A stretch of 64,000 nt of DNA from Carya illinoinensis (GCF_018687715.1 NC_056758.1:37109467-37173466); one strand, 5' to 3'. Shown: positions 25,347 through 37,590, counted from the first letter of the stretch. The notes: generated by a model from the sequence alone, not told the origin. Numbers and translations are program-made.

Positions 25347-27234
25347 AATTGCCAAGGACTCTGTCTTCTTCACCTGCGCCCAAAACCAAATGTCGGCTAC
25401 ATTTTATGTTCAAGAAAAATTAAGAAACAAGCAAACAACTCAGATGCCAATCATATAGATAACATAGTCCTCAACAACAAGAGGAATCCACTTACGAATC
25501 CAGCTTTTTTCTCGGTTTCACTGCTGAAGGAGTTCAACAAACAGTAACGCCAAAAGGAAGAAAAAGATTTAACAAGAGGGACAATGGAGATCAAGTTAGG
25601 ATATTTAACAAGAGGGTGCGAGATTTGAGAAATCGAAAAGGATTTTGCTTAGCCCAGAAGCTTTGCTTACTCAGCTGTGAGAGAAAAGGTAAGAAAACCA
25701 CAGAACTGCAAATGTAGGTGGGTTTTTATGTCACAGAACTTTCTTTTCATGTATTATTTTTTTCTCCTTTGTTTTTGTTGTAGACTTGTAGTACGTTTTT
25801 GGGAGATTCCTCGTTACTCAATTTAAAATAAAAATCCTACGAGGATGTCGGTCAAAACGCCGTCGCATCATCGAAGACACAGACGTCCTTCTTCAAGACA
25901 CTAGGAACAAATGTACAACTAATTACGTAGTCAAGATCAAAATGTAAAGGAAAATGAATTTGCGAAATAGACGGGAAAATAAAGCGGCACGTAGGTGAGA
26001 GAGTGAGGGCACGTAAAAAGTAACGGGTAGATGACGTGGAAAAGAGGAGCTCCTGTTCTGTCCTTATTATTTAACTAATATAAATTTTGAAAACGTTAAA
26101 TTATATGAGAAATATTATATACAGTTATTTTTATGTATTTTTTTCGTGCTCTACTGATATGATTAGTTGGATTAATTTTTTTTTAATATCTAATCAATTA
26201 TATCATTAAAGTGTACAAAAAAATACACAAAAATAACTGCACATAAAATTTTTGAAATTATATATAAGCCGAACGTCGTAGGGGGAACGTTTTTTTTTTT
26301 TTTCCTCTCTCTTTTAATACCCGCTTACGACACTTGCAAAATAACAATAAATTAGACCCAACAGGCACATGGAGTGGCGGGTCTCGACTCTCCATCGGTA
26401 CATACTTTTCACTTTTCTTTAGCAGTGCCAGCGTGTGACGTGTTGCTCGCTCGTCCCTGACTCGCTTCTATTTATGTGAAATACCCAAATTGTCCATCAT
26501 GAACGTGATTTCCGCCGATTTGGATGAATGAAGCTTCTACTACTTCATGACGACGGTGGGCGACAAATAACATGCGCAAGAAGAAAAGGACAATAATTTG
26601 GAGTCAGAAAACATTAGAGCATGCCATCCACAGCTGGAGAGCTCATGCAGAGGAAGGGGCAATTAGCACAAGAAAAGAAAATTATTATCCACGTCATCAA
26701 ATGCGGACAGACTTCGTTGCCTACCTTAATTGATAGTTACAAACCAAATGAAGAAAGGCAAAGCAGAGAAAGTGACTTCCAATTGTACCGCCCATGTCCC
26801 TTGAATAATGTTCCATAATTCGGTCTACTTCAGTATGTCCTGTCAAAAGGGTCCAGCTTTTTTTGTTCATCCAAATTTTCTTTCGGTTGTGGTGTAATAA
26901 TCATGTGCTGCGGGGCACATGAAAATGATCGACAGCACCGATTGAACTTCTAGACAATGGGTGCAGGAAAGTTGGTTTTGGCACTTGGCAATACCACAAC
27001 TTCAAAATCCAATAAAACCCAACATTCTTGGACGTCATCTTTGGCAAATTATCCCATGCTTTGTTTACATCTCAAATGACAATGACTCTTTATTTCCGAA
27101 TTATTTCGATGGAAAATCCCTTAATGTCAATAATGCGCAATACAACAGGAACAAAACCAACTTATTTTTGTGTAATTCGATTCTGAACCCAACACAACTG
27201 AAATAGGCCACAACAATCTTTGTCCGTCCGTAAC
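25347..27234. other. Region between the 1236-aa gene and PGI1: 5' leader exons, promoter and a MITE
   Basis: Just upstream of the 1236-aa ATG, minus-strand sequence shows a leader segment 25347-25373 preceded by an AG acceptor. A GTAAGT donor ends a leader exon at 25496, so the 5' UTR is probably spliced. From 25.7 to 26.6 kb is likely promoter, with a MITE at 26107-26254. The rest, to the PGI1 stop, has no convincing gene and should include the PGI1 3' UTR. Confidence 0.55.
26107..26254. mobile_element. Short palindromic MITE, copy B
   Basis: A 148-bp element with perfect 9-bp direct repeats AAATTATAT at 26098-26106 and 26255-26263. The arms are inverted copies (TACAGTTATTTTTATGTATT left; AATACACAAAAATAACTGCA right). 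The left end GAGAAAT equals the start of the 171-bp MITEs, suggesting related terminal sequences. Confidence 0.85.
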
Positions 27235-30200
27235 TTAAGCATACAACTCATCAACATTACACTCCCCAAGGAAAACTTTGATGCTACGCGGTGAACCACA
27301 GCTGCCTTCAGCAATAAGGGCTCTATCATTGGCAGCCATATGAGCAATAATCTTGTAGATCATTTCAATCTGACAAAGATAGACAGAAAAATAGTTAGCA
27401 AAGCCTTTAGTAGTTGGTAAGATTGTTTCTAAAGGGGGAGTTGCAAGGCAGCGTGGTGCATTTACATCTTCAGGAGCGTGGCAACGGTCAGCAACTTCAT
27501 CCAGAGTCAACGGTTCTACAGGCTCTTTACAACTGGAAACACAGAAAAACATTGATGGTACTGTCAGTGACAAATAACCAACAGTGAGTTATGCACGTGT
27601 TACTTGCAAAGAGAGTTACCGACCACTCCAATGGTCAGATTGCTAGTCACATGGGAAATTAAGTCCCTTGGTTTCGTTCAGGTTTTAGTTGGAATCAACC
27701 TATCATTTTACAGGCCACACCAGACTCTTGGGTTTTGATTGCAAACTTGTAATCCTTATTCTTTTCATAAATTTCCAACATTCAGTGACTCTGGCCTAAA
27801 GAAACCATCCTTAATTTTTTTTTTCTTTTAATATATATATATTTGGATATTTGCCTAACACTTTGCTGCAAGCTTTCTTTTTGAAGAATGAACTCCATTA
27901 TTTTGCTCATCCCGTAAATAGGATTTATATAGGACTTCCCGTTTCAAAACTGATATCAAAATATCAAAAAAGATGAAAATAGAAGTAACAATAAAGACCT
28001 AGATAGCATGAAGATTTAATGTTGTACCTAGCCTCATTGAGTACTGACAAAACACGCTTCTGAAGGGCTAATACTTCTCCCGCTGCCTTTTTCCCGGCTT
28101 CCACACCTGAGATAATAATTAAAAGCAAGCAGACAATACATGTTAGTGCCAAAAGGCATAAAACACCCACAACGACATTCCAATTCTCACTTCCAGACCA
28201 AAAGCTTCTATAACAGGCAAAAGCAGATATATTTACCAGGTTGATGGTATGCATTAATGTTCACAAGTGAAGCATATATCCCAACTGCTCGCTCATAAAG
28301 GGCTATAAGCGCACCCACAGATCTAGGTGTCACTTCTTGTACAGTGACTGTAACGGATTCACGGTCATTAGCATACAATGCTGACCTAGTCCCCTGTATC
28401 AAATTTAATCAGAAATCTCGGTTTAATAGGAAGATAAAAGTAACAGGGCTTCATCAGCTAAACCAACAAAAGTGAAATTTTATCTCCAGATTGGTGCCAT
28501 ATGGGAGTGTTAAAAAACTGGCTGTGTAATAAATCTAACCTGTAGCATGCCAAAGAGGTAGTCACCACATGTGACACCTGGTTCAAGCTCCCAATCATGA
28601 CCAGGGGGTCTATCACGAAGCACCTCAATGAACGTTGCAAAGAAATTGTGCACACCGTCTCTCAGCTGTTGAATGTAACTGAAGAAAAGAACCGTGAATC
28701 AGGAATAAGCATAGTTTACATCCTGGGACATATCATATAACCTTAAAACCCAAAACCAAAAACTTACGCATGCTGATCTGTGCTCCCTTTATTCCCATAG
28801 ACAGTAAGCCCTTGATTCACCTGTGACATAAAAAACTCATCTTTTTTCCAATCACACTACAATTTAACATCTTGACAAGACTGAAACATCTTAGTACTCC
28901 AAGTATTTAACTCAGAAAAGACCAAATTGTGATGTAAAGAGGTCCTCTAAATTCAGTTGCCCCAAGAACTCATGCTAAATTTGATGCAAGTTGAGTCATC
29001 AAGTCTATACATACACGATAAAATGGCTCCAGGAAAACAAGCGTAGACATACATTATGAAAAGGAAACTTGCTAGATGGAATCAGATCCACTCATAGATG
29101 CCCCACTGTTATGGTCCTGAGGGTTAAAGGTTTAATCAAATGAGTACTACTAGGTAGAAGCCCCAAATAGACAAAAGCCATACAGGCCTTTTGTAAAAAT
29201 GTGGGCCCACTAAAAAAGAAGAGTCTTTTTACACTTTTTCCTGGTGGGGTCCCCTTTTTTACAAATGGCCTAAGCAAGGCTTGTCTATTGGGGTTTGTAC
29301 AAATCATTTCTCTAACCAAATTAGTATCCAACAGTCATAGGGCTTTTGGAACAATAGTTGGATCTTTAACAATTGGTATCAGAGCAAGGACCACGTCACA
29401 AGTTCAAGACATGGAGAAGGTGACCTAATGGCTGGATTAAAATGCCTTGGTACCATGTATAGGCATAGTGCTAAGTCATTGAATACTAGTAGATGAGTGA
29501 AGTCGCCAAAAGGGAAAAGGCTACCACCAGGTCAATGTCGATAGAGTGGGCTGCCGTGGACGTCGCATTTGGAAGCATGGTGGAATGTTATGATCTTAAG
29601 GGTTAAAGATTTAACTAAATTAATATCCAACAGTCATAGGGCTTTTGGATCAAATGTTGGGTCTTTAATACTCACCAAGAAGGAAACAACAATATTTCAA
29701 TTTAACTAAGTAGTATGGCCAATGAACTTCAATTGATCTTCAACTTTTTACACCTCAGCAAAGTTACAGAAACAAAAGCCAGTTTCTCAAATTTGTAGCA
29801 CATACCCTATTACCATCCAAGTCAAACTCCTTCCCAAGAGATTCCATGACCAGCTGCTGCAAATATCGACTAAATAACAATAGGCTGTCTTTGTAAGGAA
29901 GAACAACCATATCCTAAGGACCAAAAATAAAATAAAATAAAGAGAGAGAAGCAAAATTAATATAAGAGAAGCTGAAATTCACATAATTCTTTTTTTGATC
30001 AGTTGAAATTTAACACAATTCAAGTATTAAATAACTCTTAATAAAGTATTAAATACCTTTGATCCTATCCCATCAGAAGCCCAATACCAGCATAAAGCTA
30101 GCAATGCTGCAGGATTATTCCTGACCTAAAGCAAAGAAATCAACCAAAAGGGTTATCATATTTCCTCCTTCCTTTTTGGGGGAGGGGGCCAGTTGAAGGA

Positions 30201-33200
30201 ACAATATCACAATTTTTTTCTAAAAAACCAAGGACTATATCTTGCCAGCATTTCACCATTATGCAATTTTGTCTCAAGGGAAGCGAGAGATCAACACATC
30301 TACCGTAATGGAGATTCAAACGTCTAAAAAAAAGGCTAAATATAATTCCAGTAAACAAGAACAAAAGCAGATTTATTAATTATTGAAACTAATAGAATAC
30401 AGATCTTTGAATAGGAGAATGCTATTGGTGAATATTTAATGCTTTCTTATCAATAACAATGAAGAAATTTAATTCGACAGCAGGCCATGTCAGTTGATGA
30501 CTTGTGTTGCACAGACTTAATCATGGAGAAAACAGCCTCGCCACTGTTGCAAAAGGCACCTCTTCCCCTCTCCAGGGCAAAGCCTAATGTTCAACCTATG
30601 GAAGGATGGGATTGGGAACCAAAACAAGTACACCATCCCACTTTTTTTTGTGCAGCTATATTCGCCCTTGAAAATAAATATGAAGCCTTAAAGGGAAAAA
30701 ATGAAGATGATACTTGAAAAGCATTAATCACACTTCCAGAAACTCCCTTACAGCCCCTTACGTCAAACAACAGGGTAGGCAGTGGGAGTCCAGGACTCAT
30801 ATACCAAGCAAAATGTCCACTTAAATAATGACCTATCAAATAATGAACTAGAAAGTTCCTTATCCTCACTAAACAACAGCAGTACCAAAACATGATCATG
30901 AGTTACCAGGCCAAATTCTTACCACCCTGATTCTATTTGCTTCATCCATTAATGATGCTCCAGCAAGCATTTCTCTTATGTCAATTCCCTGAATTGTGGA
31001 TAGCATATAAATAACCAGACAACATAAATGATGATAAAATCAAATTCTGAATTCAATAGCCTGTAACCTGAAGTGCTGCTGGAAGCAGACCAACTGCGGA
31101 CATTTCAGATGTTCTACCACCCACCCAGTCAAACATAGGGAATCTAGCTAACCAGCCCTCAATTCTTGCAGTTTTGTCTAACAATGAATTTTCTTGTGTT
31201 ACAGCAACACCCTGAAAAAGAATATATTTTTTTTAACTCGTGATTGTTAGCGCAAGAGATTCCTAGCACAGACAATGTACATCACTGCATCGCATTAGTA
31301 TTGGAAGTAAACAGGTGAAACTTCTTCATGCATGACCATACTGGTCAGTTTAAAACAAGATAAATTAGAATGTGAACCAAGATAATATGTAAGTGCGAGT
31401 ATTTCCACTAAGATACATATACTTTAATATACATGACTGGCTAGTGTTAAAAGCCTTGCAAGTTCCTATTTTCCAACTCTGGAACCGTATTGTCGCCAGA
31501 AAGTTATATTATATTTTTACTACAAAATAGGGGTGTATGATGACAGCAGAAAGAAAAACCTGAGATCAAAAACCTGTTTTGAAAATTCCAGGCCAGCTTC
31601 ACGAAAAGCCTTCTGTACTTCCAGTAAACCGTTTCTAGTTTCAGGAGTGCCTCCACTCTGACAACAATTGGTTAGACATTATATTAGCAACAAACCCGAC
31701 AACATAATCAACAAAAGTATTAATTAAGAATGCAAAAAACATATTAATCAAGGATAATTTCCATGCCTACCTTTGAAATCACTATTACAAGCGTTGATGC
31801 CAGCTCAGGGCCAAGCTGTGCAATCTGATGATCAATTCCTGCTGGATCCGTATTGTCAATGAATCTTATCTGCCAATAAGACAAGAAAACATTATCAACA
31901 TATTCAAAAAGGATTGAAAAAGGATTTCAATTTAACAGTAGTGAAGGTCTAGGTTAATTCATTCACAAATGGACTATTTTCCCATAATTTCAGGTCTATA
32001 TATTACAAACCAGCTCTTAGTCATCATGATGCATAGAAATCCTCACAAGCCATTGGGTAGCTAGGCTTTACCATATCATACAAGAATAGGCAACTGGTGG
32101 CATTCCTTCATTTGGAATATTATACATCAACCAGACAAGCCCCCCAACCAGAATATATTGCAATATTCAAGACAAAATTATCAGATACTTCTTGTTTTTT
32201 TTTAAAAAAAAAAAGGAAGAAAAAAAGGAAAAATACTACTCAACCCAATATTTTTTTTTATTGGCACTGTATGTCCAAGAACAAAGTACTGACTAATCCC
32301 AGGGGTGCATGGCCCTCGGCAAGGAGTTTCCCACAAGTAGACCTTGGGTAATTCAAGAGGAAGTTCACCCAGTCCAATGTCCCCTAGAAATTGTTTGCAC
32401 CCAAGAGGATTCAAACCTTGGACCTGGAGGGAGCATACCAACAAGACCAAGGCCTTTACCACTTGAGCCAACCCCTAGGGATTCTCAACCCAATATTTAA
32501 CTTCTTGAATTTCTCTCTTTTCAATTTGAATAGTTTTCTTTTAAAAAAATGTTCAATCCATACAATGGGAAAGGGTTGGGGAAGAAAATCATGATTAAAA
32601 AAAGATGGCAAACAAAAAGCATATTCAACATGTATATTTTGTATCCTACATGTGGTTAGGAAAAAATGGAAGATGCTAGATGATAGCAAACACAAGTGGG
32701 AAAATGTAAACAACTCAAGGAAGACCCCTAAGCCAATACTCCAAAAGGACATGTCAATTTTATAATTGGAGTTCCTTGAAATCATTATAAATGGCAAAAA
32801 CTTGTTCCTCCTAAACAATGTGGGATCCCATTCACCACCCTCTCATACTAAACTTGGGATATTAGCCTCGTCCCCCCATTCTACCATAAGTCGCACAGCT
32901 CAAGTTTCATACTTCTGATTGGGATTGGTTTTTATACCATTTGTAACGACCAAAGGAATGCTCAAGTCACATATGAGCCCAAACTCCAAAAGGACTAATC
33001 AATGTTACAATTGAAGCTCTTTGAAATCATTATAAAAGGGTAAGAACTTCTTCCTCCCAAACAATGTGGAACCCCCATTTATCACCCTCTCATACTAAAT
33101 TTGAGGTATTACAGAAAATGTCTGGGCAGAAACTCAATTGCATTATCAAAGTAAAATTCAACATAATTATACATTACACTTCCAATCTGGTAGTTAAAGA

Positions 33201-34432
33201 AGATGCAAAACAATCACCAATAAAGATCCAAGTAAAAGGCCCTTATATACCTTCAGAGGAGGATTATCAGGAGCTAATGCCTCTGCAACAAACTGTGGTC
33301 CAAGAGCTGAACCTCCAATCCCAACAGAAAGAATTTGAGTAAAGCGACCTTCTGCTGAAGATGGGGGGGGCTTAATCTGGAATTTTGATTTCAACCGAAC
33401 AACACATCAAACAAACTGAAATAGTTGACTACCAGTACCAATATAATTCGGAAATGATGATACATTCCAGGGATTAGAGGTTTCGTGCGCATTTAAAGAC
33501 TTGTACATGCAATAGATATCTCAAGACAACGAGGCAATATTATAGAAAGGGAAGCCTGCGCTCAACATATCCTGTTAATCATTCGACTTAATTAACTCTT
33601 CTTCATGCCTTCATGCACACCGAATGAAATACTTTTTTTTATATGCATGATTCGGGGGCATGAAAGCTCAAGCTATCATGAGATCAGTGAATGAATCTGG
33701 GACGGGTTAAGTAACAATAAACCAATTGAAAATTGTTATAATTAACCGTGCAATGCTTTCTAACAATAGCTGCACTTCCTATCAGCACAACGCCAGGCTT
33801 GCTTCAAGAACTGATCAGCACACTAAGCAACGCCAAAAAAGAAAAGGAAAAATAGGAGGGCGGGATAAAGATAAACTGACCTTACCGCTGATGACGTCGT
33901 CTGCAAACTTGCAAACAGCATCAAGCGTGTTGTCAATCTGCGACTTCAAGATGGATTTGGGAGCGAGCTGGGAATTCCTCAGCCAATAGTGGCCAACCAT
34001 TCGCCCCTCGTCCGGGTTGGCAATCGCGCCCTTTTCCAACTCCTCCATAGCCTGAAACGCAGCCTGGAAGCGGGGCTCCATCTCCGCCGCGAACTCGCCG
34101 GTGAAACCGACCCGACTCACGTCCAGGAACAAGCCCAGCTCCTTATGCTGGTAAAACCAGTCCACGTATCTGTCCCACAGGGCCCGAGGATCTTTCTCCA
34201 GCCCCTTCTTCTTCTTCGCCTCCTTCAGAACCCCATCATCGGTCTTCGACACCTCGGCCGAGATCTCCCGAGCAACGGAATGAGTCAAACCGAGACTGAA
34301 GCTCCGATCGAAGAGTCTGGAACGGGTGGGGAATGAGAACGAGTCTCGACTGAGAGAATTCGTGAGTTTGAGGAGGGGTTTTTGGGACTTGAGAGTAGGT
34401 GAAGAGGAGAAAATGCCTGAGATAGAAGCCAT
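27235..34432 (-). CDS. PGI1: Glucose-6-phosphate isomerase 1, chloroplastic, 625 aa
   Basis: Fourteen GT-AG exons join in frame: 33881-34432, 33251-33376, 31771-31869, 31574-31657, 31068-31211, 30923-30988, 30057-30125, 29806-29913, 28768-28820, 28540-28678, 28237-28393, 28028-28106, 27466-27532 and 27235-27369 (626 codons with stop). The enzyme interconverts glucose-6-phosphate and fructose-6-phosphate; the plastid form feeds transitory starch synthesis. The first ~50 residues ([20 protein letters not shown]) are Ser-rich like a plastid transit peptide. The SIS-type phosphosugar-binding core is intact: [67 protein letters not shown] and [20 protein letters not shown]. The end [15 protein letters not shown] is typical of plant PGI1. 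Start ATG at 34432 was preferred to an upstream in-frame ATG at 34459 because MASISG opens the transit peptide. Introns 2 and 8 carry retroelements without disturbing coding sequence. Confidence 0.97.
29107..29670 (+). mobile_element. TRIM retrotransposon (miniature LTR element) in PGI1 intron 8
   Basis: Two direct repeats act as LTRs: 29107-29371, which is 85 bp once the nested insert is removed, and 29586-29670 (85 bp). Both begin TGTTATG; the first ends TTTAACA. Directly after the 5' LTR is TTGGTATCAGAGC (29373-29385), matching the classical initiator-tRNA-Met primer-binding site. A purine-rich stretch (GGAAGCATGGTGGAA) precedes the 3' LTR. The internal part is only about 214 bp and non-coding. 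Flanks CCCAC and CTCAC are a 4/5 target duplication. The element runs opposite to PGI1. Confidence 0.85.
29136..29312. mobile_element. MITE nested in the 5' LTR of the PGI1 intron 8 TRIM
   Basis: This 177-bp block is absent from the 3' LTR, where the same bases run uninterrupted, so it was inserted after the TRIM. It is flanked by TAA on both sides (29133-29135, 29313-29315). Long inverted arms are visible: AGAAGCCCCAAATAGACAAA against GTACAAACCCCAATAGACAA, and GGCCTTTTGTAAAAATGTGG against GGCCATTTGTAAAAAAGGGG. The 3-bp TAA duplication suggests a PIF/Harbinger (Tourist-like) MITE. Confidence 0.75.
32254..32483 (-). mobile_element. tRNA-derived SINE in PGI1 intron 2
   Basis: Read on the minus strand, it has a pol III A box (TGGCTCAAGTGGTAAAGG) and B box (GGTTTGAATCC) near its 5' end, then a non-tRNA body and an A-rich tail. 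It is bracketed by a perfect 15-bp target duplication CTCAACCCAATATTT at 32239-32253 and 32484-32498. It is in the same orientation as PGI1. Confidence 0.92.
32705..33113 (-). mobile_element. Second TRIM retrotransposon, PGI1 intron 2
   Basis: In minus orientation the 5' LTR is 33113-32942 (TGTAATACC to CGTTACA) and the 3' LTR about 32865-32705 (to TTTACA). Both share TTTAGTATGAGAGGGTG, TATAATGATTTCAA and GTCCTTTTGGAGT. A degenerate primer-binding site (TGGTATAAAAACC) follows the 5' LTR, and a purine tract (AATGGGGGGACGAGG) precedes the 3' LTR. The 5-bp target duplication GAAAA (32700-32704, 33114-33118) is perfect. Internal sequence is under 80 bp, so the element is non-autonomous. It shares orientation with PGI1. 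Confidence 0.88.
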
Positions 34433-35058
34433 TCTTGGATCGAAATGAGCGATGATCACGATGCTGAGAGGTTTATGTTACAAATCCTCCATGTCTGCGT
34501 TTGTTCGATTTTTTATTTTCTTTTCCTCGACTCTTTATGAAAAGAAATGGTTCCTCCGTGCTGGTTAGGTGTGTTGTGAAGGTTGTCTTCTGGTTTTGGG
34601 TGACATGGTTCACACATTGATTGTTAGGTTTTTTTCCCACATATTGACGGGAATACCCTCTACACATTTCCATTTTACAGTACCCCGCATATTCCTTTCC
34701 ACTTTTGGCCTCCTCGTCACCGACGGGCATAGAACGCCAGGGCAATCGTAAGGCTCGTCACACGAGGATTCCCCAATAGAATAACACCACGTGTAATACT
34801 TGTCCCTGATAATATTATTAAAAACTAATATTTAAATCAATAAATTTAATGATCTGATGCTTTATCACGTGATCGCAATCATGTCATCCATATATTAAAA
34901 AGAAATTATATTTGGAGGGGTGTATACTGCTTTTGAAAATAATAGATAAATTTATAATATAAATTAAAATTAATTTTTTAATAATAAATTTATTATTTTT
35001 TAAGAAAATGTACGAAATTTTAAAATTATATATATAAAATAATTACTAAAGCTCCATT

Positions 35059-35225
35059 TAGTTATACAATTTAAATAATATAAAATGAGACGTTGTAAAT
35101 AATAATAAATAAAATATTATTATAATATTATTTTTATATTAAAATTTAAAAAAATTAAATTTTTTATTATATTTTATATGAAAATTTAAAAAAATTATAA
35201 TAATAAAATAAGATCAAATTGTTTG
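35059..35225. repeat. Dispersed AT-rich repeat, copy in a multi-copy family
   Basis: The segment reads TTTAGTTATACAATTTAAAT, then AAATAAAATATTATTATAAT, then a RAAAATTTAAAAAAATTATA motif, then AATAAGATCAAATTG. A close relative is at 37383-37590 and more diverged ones near 5815-6005, 43755-43870, 50730-50870, 52115-52220 and 63855-64000. Edges are approximate and no target duplication was identified. Confidence 0.5.
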
Positions 35226-35663
35226 GTTTTTTATAATCAATCCGAGCCTAAATTTCTATTTGTAAATAAAAAAGATCATTAAATAATAACCATGGTATTA
35301 TCTCTCATAATGATAAGAATATGGAAAAATATATTTCTCACCTCCAATTGCATCAAGCCAATCTTTTCTATTCAAATACATCACACCTTTAATTATAAAG
35401 AAATTATAGTTTACCCGTATAATTTTAATCATTAAGGTAAATAAAAATAAATAAGATGATACATTATTGATGATCGGATATCAATAAAAGTTTAATATTT
35501 CTATAGTTTAAATGCCTGATGTGTCAAATTCAGTAGAGTAAGTTATAAGGTGTAAAATGGCTTGTAGTTTTAATTTATCAAAAAAAAAAAATGACTTGTA
35601 GTTTTAGGCTACAAAATTGACCTTTATTGGCAAAGTAGTCAAATAGACAGCACCCAAATCTTT

Positions 35664-35841
35664 TATGGAAAATGCTTTGGTCACCGTTGGGTTACTGTTG
35701 TCTTTTTTTTTGAACGATTAAGAAAAAATTATTTAATATTATTATAAATTTTTTATATTTTTTAAAATATTTAAAAGTATTAAAAATAATTTGAAAATAA
35801 AAACAAACAAAAAATTTGCTTGGCAGTGACTCTAGCACCCT
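35664..35841. mobile_element. MITE with perfect 9-bp target duplication
   Basis: A 178-bp element between CAAATCTTT copies at 35655-35663 and 35842-35850. Imperfect inverted ends (AATGCTTTGGTCACCG; GGTGCTAGAGTCACTG inward from the right) flank an AT-rich core (ATTATTTAATATTATTATAA) shared with the element at 57549. Confidence 0.78.
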
Positions 35842-36382
35842 CAAATCTTTATCAATATAACATTTAGTCTGAAGTTTAGGTACGTGGGAGAGAGGAACTA
35901 TACTTGGAAGTTGGATCTTACAATATTGAATTTTTTTATGATCAAAATATCGTGTCTAGGTTTTTTTTTTTTTTTTTTAATTTTTCTTTACAATCGAGAC
36001 ATGGAATTGTATGACACATTGACACCTCAACCCAACACACAGCACCATTTTTTTTCTTTTTTTCTGTTTTTCCATTTTGAATGGCATCGTGTCAAAGACT
36101 AGTTCTGTAGATTATGTGGAAGAGTAATTAAAATATTTCATCCCATTTTACGTAATTATTATATTTTCTTTCTGAGTCCCTACTACAATAATTGATGTCA
36201 ACTTTTTTTTTTTTTTTAGAAATAATAAGAAATGGCTAACGACGTGGTTCATGTGATCATATATTATATTTTTGTTTCTTTGATTACTGTGTTTCGTGTG
36301 CTGGTTGCCTTATGTATTCAGCTAAGACCACGTGTAAACTAATGTGATGTTATCAGTGACACAGATAGAAATAATATTATAA

Positions 36383-36515
36383 AAAAATAATGTTACATAT
36401 AATTATTTTTATATATTTTATTAATATAAATAGTTACATTAATTTTTTAATATATAATTAATTATATAAATAAAATATATAAAAAATACATAAAAATAAC
36501 TACATATAAAAATTT
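36383..36515. mobile_element. Short palindromic MITE, copy C
   Basis: About 133 bp with arms TAATTATTTTTATATATTTT and AAAATACATAAAAATAACTA. Flanking TATTATAA occurs at 36375-36382 and 36516-36523. It belongs to the same family as 8162, 26107 and 59406. Confidence 0.7.
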
Positions 36516-37039
36516 TATTATAACAAATCAATCTATCTGCTAGTGACCTATTACAATAATGCAAGAAAGTACTGTATGCATTCATTCTTAAAAATATTAA
36601 TTTATAATTTATAAATTAATATTTTCACGTATATCTTTTATATATTTACTTTTTAAAAAAATTAGACATTTATTATTTCTTAATGTATTAATATATGACA
36701 ATATTTTCTCCAATAAATAATCATTTATATTTTAATCATGTTTTAATAAATATATTTGTTATCATGATAATAGCTTATAGTCTGTCGGTCTGCTGTCATC
36801 AAAATAACATACCTCTAATAATTAAATGAGTGTCAATAGGCTTCCTATATCAAATTTCATGTGTCAGCACAGCACATGATGATTATGATGAAAAAATAAA
36901 AAAATATCTAGTAAAAGTTAAACTTCCCCTCTCCCCCCTCTCCAGAATGAGAAATGCTGAGGCAACCGGCCCTGCATAATCCTTCTCCAACAGGCTAATA
37001 TGGCAACCGAAATACAACACACTGCACATAAAAAATTAG

Positions 37040-37284
37040 GAAAAATAATAAGATTACCACTATTTTATTATTTATTTACTACTTATTTTGTATTTGATTT
37101 TTAAATTTTTTACTTAATAGTTAAAGAAATGACTATTAGTAAAATTATATATTTTTTTTAATTTTTTCTTAATGGCTAAGGATGTTAAAAAATACTTAAA
37201 AGAAAATTATAAAAAAATAAAAAAATTTTAAAACCTTGTAAATAGTAAATAGGTAGTAATAGAGTAGTAAGTCTATTACTATCC
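37040..37284. mobile_element. MITE with perfect 9-bp target duplication
   Basis: A 245-bp element between AAAAATTAG copies at 37031-37039 and 37285-37293. Ends are inverted: GAAAAATAATAAGATTACCA on the left, GGATAGTAATAGACTTACTA inward from the right. The inverted arms extend for roughly 45 bp through TTATTTACTACTTATT-like sequence. Confidence 0.8.
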
Positions 37285-37382
37285 AAAAATTAGATTTATT
37301 TGTCAGATCACGCATCTCTTAAAATTCACGAGATTAGACCCCTCCCTCTATGTTCTGCTCTCTCACTTTTTGAGTTTTAATC

Positions 37383-37590
37383 CCCGTTTGATTATATAAA
37401 TGAAATGAGATGAGATGTTTTAAATAGTAATAAATAAAATATTCTTATAATATAATTTTTTAATATTAATTTTATATTAAAATTTAAAAAAGTCAAATTA
37501 TTTATTATATTTTGTACGAAAATTTAAAAAATTTATAATAATAAATTGAGATGAGATAAGATTTTTAATTTTGTGTAACTAATCGAATCT
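37383..37590. repeat. Dispersed AT-rich repeat with GAGATGAGAT ends
   Basis: It begins GTTTGATTATATAAATGAAA then TGAGATGAGATG, and ends AATTGAGATGAGATAAG. The core matches the copy at 35059-35225 closely. This GAGATGAGAT-bordered repeat looks typical of dispersed elements in tree genomes; its class is not clear. Confidence 0.55.

Noticed and set aside
29201..29428. 75-codon plus-strand ORF in PGI1 intron 8
   Set aside because: It runs across the nested MITE, the LTR and the primer-binding site, so it is not a gene.
32309..32500. Plus-strand ORFs in PGI1 intron 2
   Set aside because: They are fully explained by the reverse-oriented SINE.
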